Assembly (NCBI GenBank): GCA_963821935.1
Contig: CAWGFM010000005.1
Coordinates: 744,001-808,000 of the forward strand
Direction of reading: 5' to 3'
Source: JAOUEA01 sp963821935
GTDB lineage: Bacteria > Actinomycetota > UBA4738 > HRBIN12
DNA length: 64,000 nt
In this document: positions 16,866 to 23,437 of the stretch, piece after piece
Position numbering within the stretch: the stretch's first letter is position 1
Layout: each line of letters begins with the position of its first letter
The notes under the pieces: generated by a model
The model's database searches: none
Told to the model about the DNA's origin: nothing
The model's input: the letters and a program-made list of their open reading frames with translations, nothing else
Position numbers and translations under genes: made by a program

Positions 16866-17722
16866 CTCGGTCTCCTGCCCACGATCACGCGCGTCACCTT
16901 GAGTTCCCCTCCTTTGGTGCTTTCGACCCCCCGGAACCCTCGGGCGCCGAACACCTTCTTCACGTCCTTCGAGCGGTCGGGACTGACCTCAACCAGCAGC
17001 CAGCCGTCCTTGCGCAACCAGCGGGGCGATGAGTCGACCGTGCGTTGGATCAGACCCATGCCGTCGGCACTCCGGTCGGTGAGGGTGTGCGGCGGTTCCC
17101 AGTCCCGGATCTCATCGGGAAGATCGTCGATCTCATCGAGTGGTACGTACGGAGGGTGCAGGGTGATGACATCCACGGCACCCTCCAGTTTCGAGGGCAG
17201 GGCACCGAACAGGTCACCCTTCACGAACCGAGCTCGAAGGTCGAGGCTCTCGGCGTTCTTGCGCGCCAGCTTCACGGCATCGGCCGCCACATCCGTTCCC
17301 CACACCTGCGCCCGGGGAACCTCGTCAGCGACGGCGAGCGCGATCGTGCCGCCACCGGTGGCCAGGTCCACGTGCACCGGTCGCTTCCGGCCACGCAACC
17401 GACGCACTGCCTGCTCCGCCAGGAACTCAGACGAATCGCGGGGCACGAACACGCCGGGGCGGGTGAGCAGCTCGATGCCGCGGAACTCGGCGTACCCCTT
17501 GATGAAGGGGATCGGCTCCCCGGTCGCGCGCCGCTTCACCAAGGCCTCGAACGCCCGCTTGTCCTTGCCGGCGATCTCGTCCTTGGGCTCGGGCTCGTAC
17601 CCCAGCACGTGGATCATGAGGTCGTCGGCCTCGATCCGTTCACGACCCTTCTGCCAGTGGTCGATGGCGTCGGACGCCTTCAGCGTCTTGACCGCGCGAG
17701 CGATGAGCCACCGGGCTTCCAT
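16862..17722 (-). CDS. HemK/PrmC-like SAM methyltransferase with HPPY in place of NPPY
   Basis: 286-residue class I methyltransferase resembling the protein-glutamine methyltransferases that modify release factors. The N-terminal helical part and FRGIELLTRPGVFVPR match the PrmC pattern (FxGxxFxVxPxVLIPR-like), the SAM loop is VDLATGGGTIALAVA (118-132), and the catalytic loop reads LHPPY (189-192), not NPPY. Loss of the Asn that contacts the substrate amide suggests a changed substrate. Start ATG 17722 is preferred over the 31-codon extension because TACGAT stands 8 bases upstream with no ribosome binding site. Overlaps the S9 peptidase start by 4 bases. A canonical prmC is not seen in this window. 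Confidence 0.8.
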   Translation of the reverse strand: MEARWLIARAVKTLKASDAIDHWQKGRERIEADDLMIHVLGYEPEPKDEIAGKDKRAFEALVKRRATGEPIPFIKGYAEFRGIELLTRPGVFVPRDSSEFLAEQAVRRLRGRKRPVHVDLATGGGTIALAVADEVPRAQVWGTDVAADAVKLARKNAESLDLRARFVKGDLFGALPSKLEGAVDVITLHPPYVPLDEIDDLPDEIRDWEPPHTLTDRSADGMGLIQRTVDSSPRWLRKDGWLLVEVSPDRSKDVKKVFGARGFRGVESTKGGELKVTRVIVGRRPR

Positions 17723-17730
17723 GGCGAGGC

Positions 17731-17736
17731 ATCGTA
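17731..17736 (-). promoter_or_regulatory. -10 element of leaderless methyltransferase promoter
   Basis: TACGAT on the minus strand, 8 bases before the ATG at 17722. Back to back with the promoter of the GroES-like gene. Confidence 0.45.
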
Positions 17737-17751
17737 CCCGGTGACGCTCGC

Positions 17752-17757
17752 TACACT
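17752..17757 (+). promoter_or_regulatory. -10 element of leaderless GroES-like gene promoter
   Basis: TACACT 7 bases before the ATG at 17765; no Shine-Dalgarno. Confidence 0.45.
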
Positions 17758-17764
17758 CCCTGCG

Positions 17765-18211
17765 ATGACGCGCACGCAGGACCCGCCAGCCAAGAAGTCC
17801 CCGCCCAAGGCCCACAAGCCGAAGGCCGACAAGTCCACAGCGACCCCGCCCAAGGCCACCACGTCGAAGAAGTCGCGCGCCACGAAGGGCGCCATCGGCG
17901 GCGACGTGCGGCTCACGGGGGACCGACTGATCGTGCGCATTCCCGGCAGTGGGGAACGCACATCGGCGGGCGGACTGCTGATCCCCGCCACCGCCATGCC
18001 CGCCCCCAAGCGTCTCGCCTGGGGCGACGTCGCGCTCGTGGGACCTGACGTCCGCGTCGCGACACGCGGCGACCGGGTCCTGTTCCTGCCGTCGTCGGGC
18101 CTCGAGGTCGAACTCGACGGTGAGGACCTGGTGCTGCTGCGGGAACGGGATGTCCAGGCGGTCACCACCGCGGGCACCAAGAACGAACGCGTGCCGGGGC
18201 AGTACCTCTAG
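17765..18211 (+). CDS. GroES-like co-chaperonin with Lys/Pro-rich N-terminal extension
   Basis: 148-residue protein. Residues 1-48 are low-complexity Lys/Pro/Thr (AKKSPPKAHKPKADKS), the rest follows the GroES fold: GDRLIVRI, the mobile-loop region SGERTSAGGLLIP, WGDVALVGPDV, GDRVLFLPSSGLEVELDGEDL and RERDVQAV. It lacks the length match to standard GroES (about 97 residues) only because of the extension. GroES caps GroEL cages; here the gene is 9 kb from groEL and carries no CIRCE, so it may be a paralogue with another partner, or the only GroES. No other groES is in the window. Start fixed by the -10 hexamer 7 bases upstream. Confidence 0.8.
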   Translation: MTRTQDPPAKKSPPKAHKPKADKSTATPPKATTSKKSRATKGAIGGDVRLTGDRLIVRIPGSGERTSAGGLLIPATAMPAPKRLAWGDVALVGPDVRVATRGDRVLFLPSSGLEVELDGEDLVLLRERDVQAVTTAGTKNERVPGQYL

Positions 18212-18217
18212 GGCTCG

Positions 18218-18622
18218 TCAGCTCTCCACGAACGACAGCCGCACCGTGCGGATCGGATTGTCGACGTTCGGGTCCACCACCACGAGGCGCTGCCACGTCC
18301 CCAGCGCGAGGACACCGCCCAGGACGGGAACGACGATGCTGGGAGCGACGAAGGCGGGCAAAACGTGATCGCCACCGTGTCCCGGACTCCCATGACGATG
18401 CCGGTACCGGTCCTGCCGTGGAAGCAGCCGCTCGAGCGCGTCCTGCAGATCCTGCTCGGAGCCCGAGCCCGTCTCGATGATCGCCACCCCGGCCGTGGCG
18501 TGGGGGACGAAGATGTTGAGCAGCCCATCGGTGCCCGCTCCGGCCGCGAAACCCTGCGCCCGGTCCGTCACGTCCACCACCCGCCGGTCTGAGGTGTCGA
18601 TCTGGAAGGTCTCGGTGCGCAC
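18218..18622 (-). CDS. YjbQ / UPF0047 family protein
   Basis: 134-residue member of the YjbQ (UPF0047) family, sometimes called secondary thiamine-phosphate synthase because such proteins can replace ThiE weakly; the real role is unsettled. Seen: VPHATAGVAIIE (H-x-T-x-G), RHGSPGHGGDHV and GVLALGTWQRLVVVD, the conserved blocks of the family, with the clustered His residues probably binding metal. GTG start with AGGAAGGA 6 bases upstream. It is last in the run M20 - ATP-grasp - C45 - YjbQ, 13 bases after the C45 gene, and ends 6 bases from the GroES-like gene's stop. Confidence 0.82.
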   Translation of the reverse strand: MRTETFQIDTSDRRVVDVTDRAQGFAAGAGTDGLLNIFVPHATAGVAIIETGSGSEQDLQDALERLLPRQDRYRHRHGSPGHGGDHVLPAFVAPSIVVPVLGGVLALGTWQRLVVVDPNVDNPIRTVRLSFVES

Positions 18623-18635
18623 GAAGGATCCTTCC

Positions 18636-19649
18636 TCAACCGGTGGGATCAGCTGCGGCGGCGTCACCGTCATCGTCCTCGGCCAGTTCTTCCGTGTGCT
18701 CGGCCGAGTCGAACTCGCCGAAGCCCAGCCGCCAGATGTGGCCGGGCCACCGGAAGTCGACGACACCGTCGGCAGGGCGGTAGGCCGCGGTATAGAGCGT
18801 GCCCCAGCCGCTGGAGTAGGCCGTGCTGAACAGCGGCGGACGCAGGAACGACGCAGTGAATCCCTCCGCGGTCTCGTTTTCGTCCTCCAGCCGCTCCACG
18901 ATGCACCGTTCGCGTTCGATCGTGTGGGTCGCCTCCGCCTGCGCCGGCCATTCGGCGATGCCCTGGTGATTCGTGGCGGCGGGGAACGAGCGGAAGATGG
19001 GTTCTCGGTCGGGTGCCAGGTAGGCGGTGAGCAGCGCACCACCGGCATCGACGATCGTGAGGTTGTGCGCCAGGCTGCACGGCAGCCGAGCGAGTGCTTC
19101 CCGCGCCCCCTCGACCCGGTCGCACGTTTCGAGCAGGTACCGCACCACGAGCGGGATACCGAAGCCGTCACCCATGACGCGACGCCCACCGAAGGTCAGC
19201 GAGACGGCCAGGCCGGCAGCGTTCATGCCGTCGAGCAGCCCCCACAGGCAGTCACTGGACCCGATCACCGGCTTGAGCAGATCGGTGGACCAGATGACGC
19301 CCTCGAACCTGGACGGCGCGTAGTCGTAGTTGCGAACCAGGAGCGGGCCTCCGTCCCGGGACCAGACGCCCTGCGAGCACGCCGCCAGGAACGGCGGCGG
19401 CTTGTACAGCGACAGCATCCGAGCCGCCAGATCGCCGCCGCCGGCCAGGTCGACCAGTCGTTCGTACGCGGGCATCAGCTCCGGCATGTGCGCCCGCAAC
19501 ATGCGCACGCCGGTGGCGTACGAGGGCCGGGCTCCTTCACCTTCCTGCAGGAACCACTCGCGGTAGTGCGGCCACCGAGACTCGAACTCGCTGGCCCAGA
19601 CCGACCCCGGCTCGAGGTCCTCGATGGAGCGGAAGGTGAACGGCGCCAT
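18636..19649 (-). CDS. C45-family Ntn-hydrolase (acyltransferase/amidohydrolase)
   Basis: 337-residue protein similar to the C45 peptidase / acyl-CoA:6-aminopenicillanate acyltransferase group, which self-cleave to expose an N-terminal Cys and then break or exchange amide bonds. The nucleophile candidate is C91 in FLAACSQGVWS, followed by GPLLVRNYDY, the typical block after the catalytic Cys; DGMNAAGLAVSLTFGG and HNLTIVDA are further family-like blocks. The tail is acidic (EHTEELAEDDDGD). Start ATG overlaps the ATP-grasp stop by one base, so these genes are coupled. The substrate is unknown; context suggests an amide made by the neighbouring ligase. Confidence 0.8.
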   Translation of the reverse strand: MAPFTFRSIEDLEPGSVWASEFESRWPHYREWFLQEGEGARPSYATGVRMLRAHMPELMPAYERLVDLAGGGDLAARMLSLYKPPPFLAACSQGVWSRDGGPLLVRNYDYAPSRFEGVIWSTDLLKPVIGSSDCLWGLLDGMNAAGLAVSLTFGGRRVMGDGFGIPLVVRYLLETCDRVEGAREALARLPCSLAHNLTIVDAGGALLTAYLAPDREPIFRSFPAATNHQGIAEWPAQAEATHTIERERCIVERLEDENETAEGFTASFLRPPLFSTAYSSGWGTLYTAAYRPADGVVDFRWPGHIWRLGFGEFDSAEHTEELAEDDDGDAAAADPTG

Positions 19650-21100
19650 CAGAGCATCTTGAAACCGAAGGGCTCCGGTTGGACGGCGGCAGGCTGTTCG
19701 GGCGGCACGCTTCGGAACTGTTCCTTGATGCCGGAGATCCAGCCGCGCGCCCGGTCGACCAGCTCGTGATCGTCGTCGAGGAACCGGCCGCGACTCACCA
19801 GGATGCCTAGGTCGGCCCCGGGATAACGATAGCCTCCCGCCGTGGCGATCCTCAGGTAGAAGGCCTCGGATCCGTCCGAGATCGTGTGCCAGTCGGTGTC
19901 GCGTCGGTCGAACGCGATCTCACCCTGCGGATCCGCACGCCAGATACCCGATGCCGGTGCGTCGGTGATGAGCTCCACGGCGTCCTCGGTCTGCTTCAGG
20001 ATGAACTGCGTCCACTCATCCACGTTGCCGGGATGTGCCCACCGACGGTTCAGCTCGTCCACGTCGATCTCGTACTCGACATCCATGAACTCCATCAAAT
20101 GGAACAGGAACAAGGGCATGTCGCCGTACGCCACCGAGGTGACGTTCGTGATGCTGGATGCTCCGGTCACCCTGGGGTTCAACTCCCCCAGGTACATCTC
20201 ACCGGTGCCGGCATCAGCCAGGAAATCCAGCTCGAAGTAGCCTCGATAGCCCTTCGCCCGGAGCCGTTCCCCCATGGCGTAGGTCCGCTCGCGCGCCAAC
20301 GTCCGCTGCGCTTCGGTGAGCACGTCCGCGAACACGTCGTTGCCACACCACCCCCCGTCGTAGGGCGTCAGCTCGGGGAACCCGGTCAGCTCAGCCATGA
20401 GCGGCCCCACCAGGGTGCCATGCCGCGTGATGACGCCCTCGATCGCGCACTCCCGCGGGTCGATCCGCCGCATCACCTTCAGATCGTGTCCCACGATGTC
20501 CTTCTCGTTCGCCTTCCAGTCGTCCTCCGTCGCGACGAAGAACGTGGTCTGACCCGAGTCGCCGTACGGCGTCTGGATCACCAGGTCGGACCCGAGACCA
20601 GCCTCGGTCGCCAGGTCCAGCACCTCTCGATAGGTGGTAGCTCGGCCCATCATGTTGGGCACGCTGGGGACGCCCGCTTCGTTGCCGAGTCGGGTGGTCT
20701 CGATCTTGGAGTCCATGCGGTGGCGAAGCTCCGCCGGCGGGAACGCCACCTGCAACCCCAGCTCATTCGCCAGCGTCTCGGTCTCCTCGTCGAACATCAG
20801 GAACGCGACCTTGCCGCCGCCCCGACCCCCCACGTAGTCCACGACCTCCTTGTGGCCCAGCAGGTAGTTGCAGATCTCCTCGATCGACATGAACGACCTC
20901 GGCGTCTGCTCCTTGGGCACGAACACGTTCGGGTGCCATCCGTCGAAGGAGTCGTAGTAGTTGATGAACTTGAAGTTGCGCACCCAGCGGTCGATACCCA
21001 GCAGGTTGAACGCCGTCGCACTCACGAAGTAGACGGGCGTCTCGTTCCTGCGGAAGAAGTTGCGGATCTCGGCGATGCCGCGCAGCGGCTCGCGGCTCAT
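19649..21100 (-). CDS. ATP-grasp ligase (biotin-carboxylase-like) of unknown substrate
   Basis: 483-residue ATP-grasp protein. After an N-terminal part with FFRRNETPVYFVSATAFN come AELRHRMDSKIETTRL (start of the grasp subdomain), DLVIQTPYGDSGQTTF (ATP-loop), GYFELDFLADAGTGEMYLGE and ELNPRVTGASS (Mg-ATP ligands E and N). ATP-grasp enzymes join a carboxylate to an amine or thiol through an acyl phosphate; the biotin carboxylase name often given to relatives has no support here since no biotin carrier or carboxyltransferase is near. Starts 37 bases after the M20 stop and overlaps the C45 gene by one base. Confidence 0.82.
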   Translation of the reverse strand: MSREPLRGIAEIRNFFRRNETPVYFVSATAFNLLGIDRWVRNFKFINYYDSFDGWHPNVFVPKEQTPRSFMSIEEICNYLLGHKEVVDYVGGRGGGKVAFLMFDEETETLANELGLQVAFPPAELRHRMDSKIETTRLGNEAGVPSVPNMMGRATTYREVLDLATEAGLGSDLVIQTPYGDSGQTTFFVATEDDWKANEKDIVGHDLKVMRRIDPRECAIEGVITRHGTLVGPLMAELTGFPELTPYDGGWCGNDVFADVLTEAQRTLARERTYAMGERLRAKGYRGYFELDFLADAGTGEMYLGELNPRVTGASSITNVTSVAYGDMPLFLFHLMEFMDVEYEIDVDELNRRWAHPGNVDEWTQFILKQTEDAVELITDAPASGIWRADPQGEIAFDRRDTDWHTISDGSEAFYLRIATAGGYRYPGADLGILVSRGRFLDDDHELVDRARGWISGIKEQFRSVPPEQPAAVQPEPFGFKML

Positions 21101-21137
21101 GGCACGTCGAGCGGGGCCGAGGGGACCACGTCCATGG

Positions 21138-22514
21138 CTACCCGGCGAGCCCGCACCAATCCCGGATGAACATGCCCAGGACCTGCGCCGTTTGGATCAC
21201 GGACGGAAGGTACACCCGTTCACCCACACCGTGCGCGGCCTCGGCGTACGGCCCGAAGCACACCGCCGGGATCTGGGCCACGTTGCCGAACACCGCAGCG
21301 TCCGTGGTGCCCGTGGTGGAGACGAGGGCCGGCGGTGATCCGGCCTGACGAGCGAACGATCCCGCGAGCGTGGTGACCAGCTCATGATCGTGGGCGATCT
21401 CGTACCCGCGGCTCGCGAAGCCGTTGTACGTGACCTCTGCCGATCCGGGCCGGTCGCGCGTGGCGTCGGCGACGGCGTCCTCGATCCGACCTCGGAGCCC
21501 CTCCAACGTCATGTTCGGGTACAGCGCGATCCGGTACCCGGTGATGCATTCGCCGGGAACCGTCGAAGGCCAGTCGCCTCCTCGAATCGTGCCCACGTTG
21601 AGGTTGATCGGGTGGGCGAACAGGCCGAAGGGCGGGGGAGGGGCCGCGTTGAGCTCGGCCTCCAGTGATCGGAGCGCGCCGATCACCGCCAAGCTCTGCT
21701 CGATCGCGTTCGCCGCGTGCAGGCCCTCGGCCGCGTGGCCAGCCACGCCGGTGATCCTCACGTTGAACCACATCACGCCCACCTGGGACGTCGTGACCGC
21801 CGCCCCGAACGGTTCCGCGATCACGGCGGCGTCGGCGGTGGAGCCCGCCAGCAACGTCTGCAGCGTCCCGTTGCCGCCGCACTCCTCTTCGACCACCGAC
21901 TGCAGGGTGACGGGCGCCTGCGGCGTCAACCCCATGGAACGCAGTCCCCGCACCGCACCCAGGATCGCGGCGAGGCCACATTTCATGTCCGCGGCCCCTC
22001 TGCCGATCATCCATCGGTCCTCGATGTCGGCGTCGAAGGGAGCGTGCTCTCCCCATTGCGACTGCGGCTCGGGGCTCACCACGTCGATGTGACCGTTCAG
22101 GATCAGCGAACGGCCCCCCACCCCGGCGGCGGGTGCCCACGTCGCCACCACGTTGCGCTTGCCTTCGACGCTCCAGTCAAACGGCGCAGCCAAAGGATGG
22201 TCGCGCAGAGCCCGCTCGTCCATCGGCACGTCGATCGGTTCCAATCCCAGATCGTCGCGCATGACCTGCGTGATCAGGACCTGCCCCGCCTCTTCCTCGC
22301 CTAACGTGGTGCGGATCCTCACGAGCCGGGCCAGGAGGTCGACCATCCAATCGGTCTGGTCGGCGATGGCCTCCGCGATCGCGTCATCCTCCGCAGCGGG
22401 GTTCGGCGCTTCCACGCCCGCCAGCGCCGTGGCGCGCCCATCGAACGCGAGCTCATCCGGAGGCTCTGCGGCGCCCGGTACCCGGCTTCCACCGTACGCC
22501 CCCGACCCTTCCAT
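21138..22514 (-). CDS. M20-family metallohydrolase (ArgE/DapE-like)
   Basis: 458-residue zinc-dependent amidohydrolase of the M20 family, as in acetylornithine deacetylase or succinyl-diaminopimelate desuccinylase. Metal ligands are seen in NGHIDVVSP, GRGAADMKCG (bridging Asp) and VEEECGGNGT (catalytic Glu plus Glu ligand); GVAGHAAEGLHAANAIE marks the dimerisation domain. A true argE or dapE is unlikely as no arginine or lysine pathway gene is close. ATG 22514 is chosen over the long upstream frame because TACGCT lies 8 bases before it. First gene of a four-gene run with an ATP-grasp ligase and a C45 Ntn-hydrolase. Confidence 0.85.
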   Translation of the reverse strand: MEGSGAYGGSRVPGAAEPPDELAFDGRATALAGVEAPNPAAEDDAIAEAIADQTDWMVDLLARLVRIRTTLGEEEAGQVLITQVMRDDLGLEPIDVPMDERALRDHPLAAPFDWSVEGKRNVVATWAPAAGVGGRSLILNGHIDVVSPEPQSQWGEHAPFDADIEDRWMIGRGAADMKCGLAAILGAVRGLRSMGLTPQAPVTLQSVVEEECGGNGTLQTLLAGSTADAAVIAEPFGAAVTTSQVGVMWFNVRITGVAGHAAEGLHAANAIEQSLAVIGALRSLEAELNAAPPPPFGLFAHPINLNVGTIRGGDWPSTVPGECITGYRIALYPNMTLEGLRGRIEDAVADATRDRPGSAEVTYNGFASRGYEIAHDHELVTTLAGSFARQAGSPPALVSTTGTTDAAVFGNVAQIPAVCFGPYAEAAHGVGERVYLPSVIQTAQVLGMFIRDWCGLAG

Positions 22515-22522
22515 GAGCGCGG

Positions 22523-22528
22523 AGCGTA
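22523..22528 (-). promoter_or_regulatory. -10 element of leaderless M20 cassette promoter
   Basis: TACGCT on the minus strand, 8 bases before the ATG at 22514; it would drive the M20/ATP-grasp/C45/YjbQ run. Confidence 0.45.
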
Positions 22529-22571
22529 CACATCGCGGCCACCCTCGTCCGAGGACGATGAAGGTGGACCG

Positions 22572-22605
22572 TTGACGCATAGATGTAATGATGTAATCTT
22601 CATCA
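22572..22605 (+). promoter_or_regulatory. Promoter with tandem 8-bp repeat operator
   Basis: TTGACG (22572-22577), 16 bp, TAATCT (22594-22599), 7 bases, ATG. Overlapping the spacer and -10 are two perfect adjacent copies of GATGTAAT (22582-22597), and TGATG/CATCA (22589-22593, 22601-22605) form an inverted pair around the -10. Two adjacent 8-bp boxes are how MetJ/Arc-type regulators bind, and the gene downstream has a C-terminus that could be such a fold, so autoregulation is plausible. Confidence 0.6.
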
Positions 22606-22606
22606 C

Positions 22607-23155
22607 ATGACACGATCACGAGGACACCGCACACACCACGACACGGCCACGACCGAGCAGATCCAGGGATGGTTCGCCGGCAGGCTTCCGGACGACTGGT
22701 TCGCAGGGTCACCATCGGTCGACGTCGATCGGGACGAGATCCTGGTCGTGGGCACCATCGCCGAACCCGAGCTCGCCGACGACACATCCCCCGAAGCTCG
22801 AGCAGCCGCCATCGGAGCGCGCATCTCCGGATTCCGTGAAGACACCCGCGGGCAGCGCATGCGGATCGCCGACGAGGCACAGCACCGATTCGCTCGGGCC
22901 GTGAGCTGGGGGGTGCGTTGCTCGGACCAGCAGGTGCTGTTCACCACCCTCAGCGTGCCGGCCATGACACGTCTACGCATGCCGGAACGCCAGGTCCTGG
23001 ACACGCTGGTGGACTCAGGGGTCGCTCGCAGCCGCAGCCACGCGCTGGCGTGGTGCGTCCGCTTGGTCGCCGAGCGGCAGGACGACTGGCTCGCCGACCT
23101 CCGCGAAGCCCTGGAGAAGGTGGAAGCCGTCCGTGCGGACGGCCCTCACGACTAG
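22607..23155 (+). CDS. Conserved-type small protein with possible ribbon-helix-helix C-terminus
   Basis: 182 residues, not firmly recognised. The first half (IQGWFAGRLPDDWFAG; VDVDRDEILVVGTI; EARAAAIGARISGFREDTRG) looks like a small alpha/beta domain. The last 75 residues run LFTTLSVPAMTRLRMPERQV (a beta strand before helices) then DSGVARSRSHALAWCVRLVA and a charged helix, a pattern like ribbon-helix-helix DNA-binding folds. There is no signal peptide. It sits alone, starts directly at the predicted transcription start, and its promoter holds tandem 8-bp repeats, so a self-regulating transcription factor is the working idea. The 3' end overlaps the next, convergent gene by 4 bases. Confidence 0.65.
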   Translation: MTRSRGHRTHHDTATTEQIQGWFAGRLPDDWFAGSPSVDVDRDEILVVGTIAEPELADDTSPEARAAAIGARISGFREDTRGQRMRIADEAQHRFARAVSWGVRCSDQQVLFTTLSVPAMTRLRMPERQVLDTLVDSGVARSRSHALAWCVRLVAERQDDWLADLREALEKVEAVRADGPHD

Positions 23156-23361
23156 ACCCGCCGGATCGACACGATCATGTTGACGGCCTTGGTGACCATG
23201 ACCTGCTCACCGCCGGCCAGATCGGCCGGCACGCTTTCCACGCCGAGACGGGCGGTTTCCATGGAGCGATCTCGATAGGCGACGGTGACGTCGACATAGC
23301 CCACCCCATGCACCTCGAGGGGGCCCACCTCGACCACCAACGCCTCGGACTCCCCCAACAC
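23152..23361 (-). CDS. Small protein of unknown function (69 residues)
   Basis: Beta-rich 69-residue protein (ALVVEVGPLEVHGVGYVDVT; MVTKAVNMIVSIRR), no signal peptide or Cys. I do not recognise a family with certainty. Strong codon bias, a GTG start with TAGGGT 6 bases upstream, and tight 4-base convergence with the previous gene support it as real. Confidence 0.6.
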   Translation of the reverse strand: MLGESEALVVEVGPLEVHGVGYVDVTVAYRDRSMETARLGVESVPADLAGGEQVMVTKAVNMIVSIRRV

Positions 23362-23367
23362 GTGGCG

Positions 23368-23373
23368 ACCCTA
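23368..23373 (-). promoter_or_regulatory. -10 element of leaderless promoter (69-residue protein)
   Basis: TAGGGT on the minus strand 6 bases before the GTG at 23361. AGGG could also act as a weak ribosome binding site, so the leaderless reading is less certain here. Confidence 0.4.
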
Positions 23374-23424
23374 CCGCAGCGGTCGTAGGGACGGACACCC
23401 CGCCCCTGCCCGGGGGCTGACTGC

Positions 23425-23430
23425 TAGGGT
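23425..23430 (+). promoter_or_regulatory. -10 element of leaderless wall-hydrolase promoter
   Basis: TAGGGT 7 bases before the ATG at 23438. The short distance leaves no room for the ydaO-type riboswitch that often precedes actinobacterial NlpC/P60 genes. Confidence 0.45.
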
Positions 23431-23437
23431 CGACGCG

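Noticed and set aside
19649..21100. Biotin carboxylase assignment for the ATP-grasp gene
   Set aside because: Only the ATP-grasp fold supports it; no biotin carrier or carboxyltransferase nearby and the neighbours are hydrolases.
23374..23437. ydaO-type riboswitch before the NlpC/P60 gene
   Set aside because: Only 76 bases separate the divergent starts and the -10 lies 7 bases from the ATG, leaving no leader.
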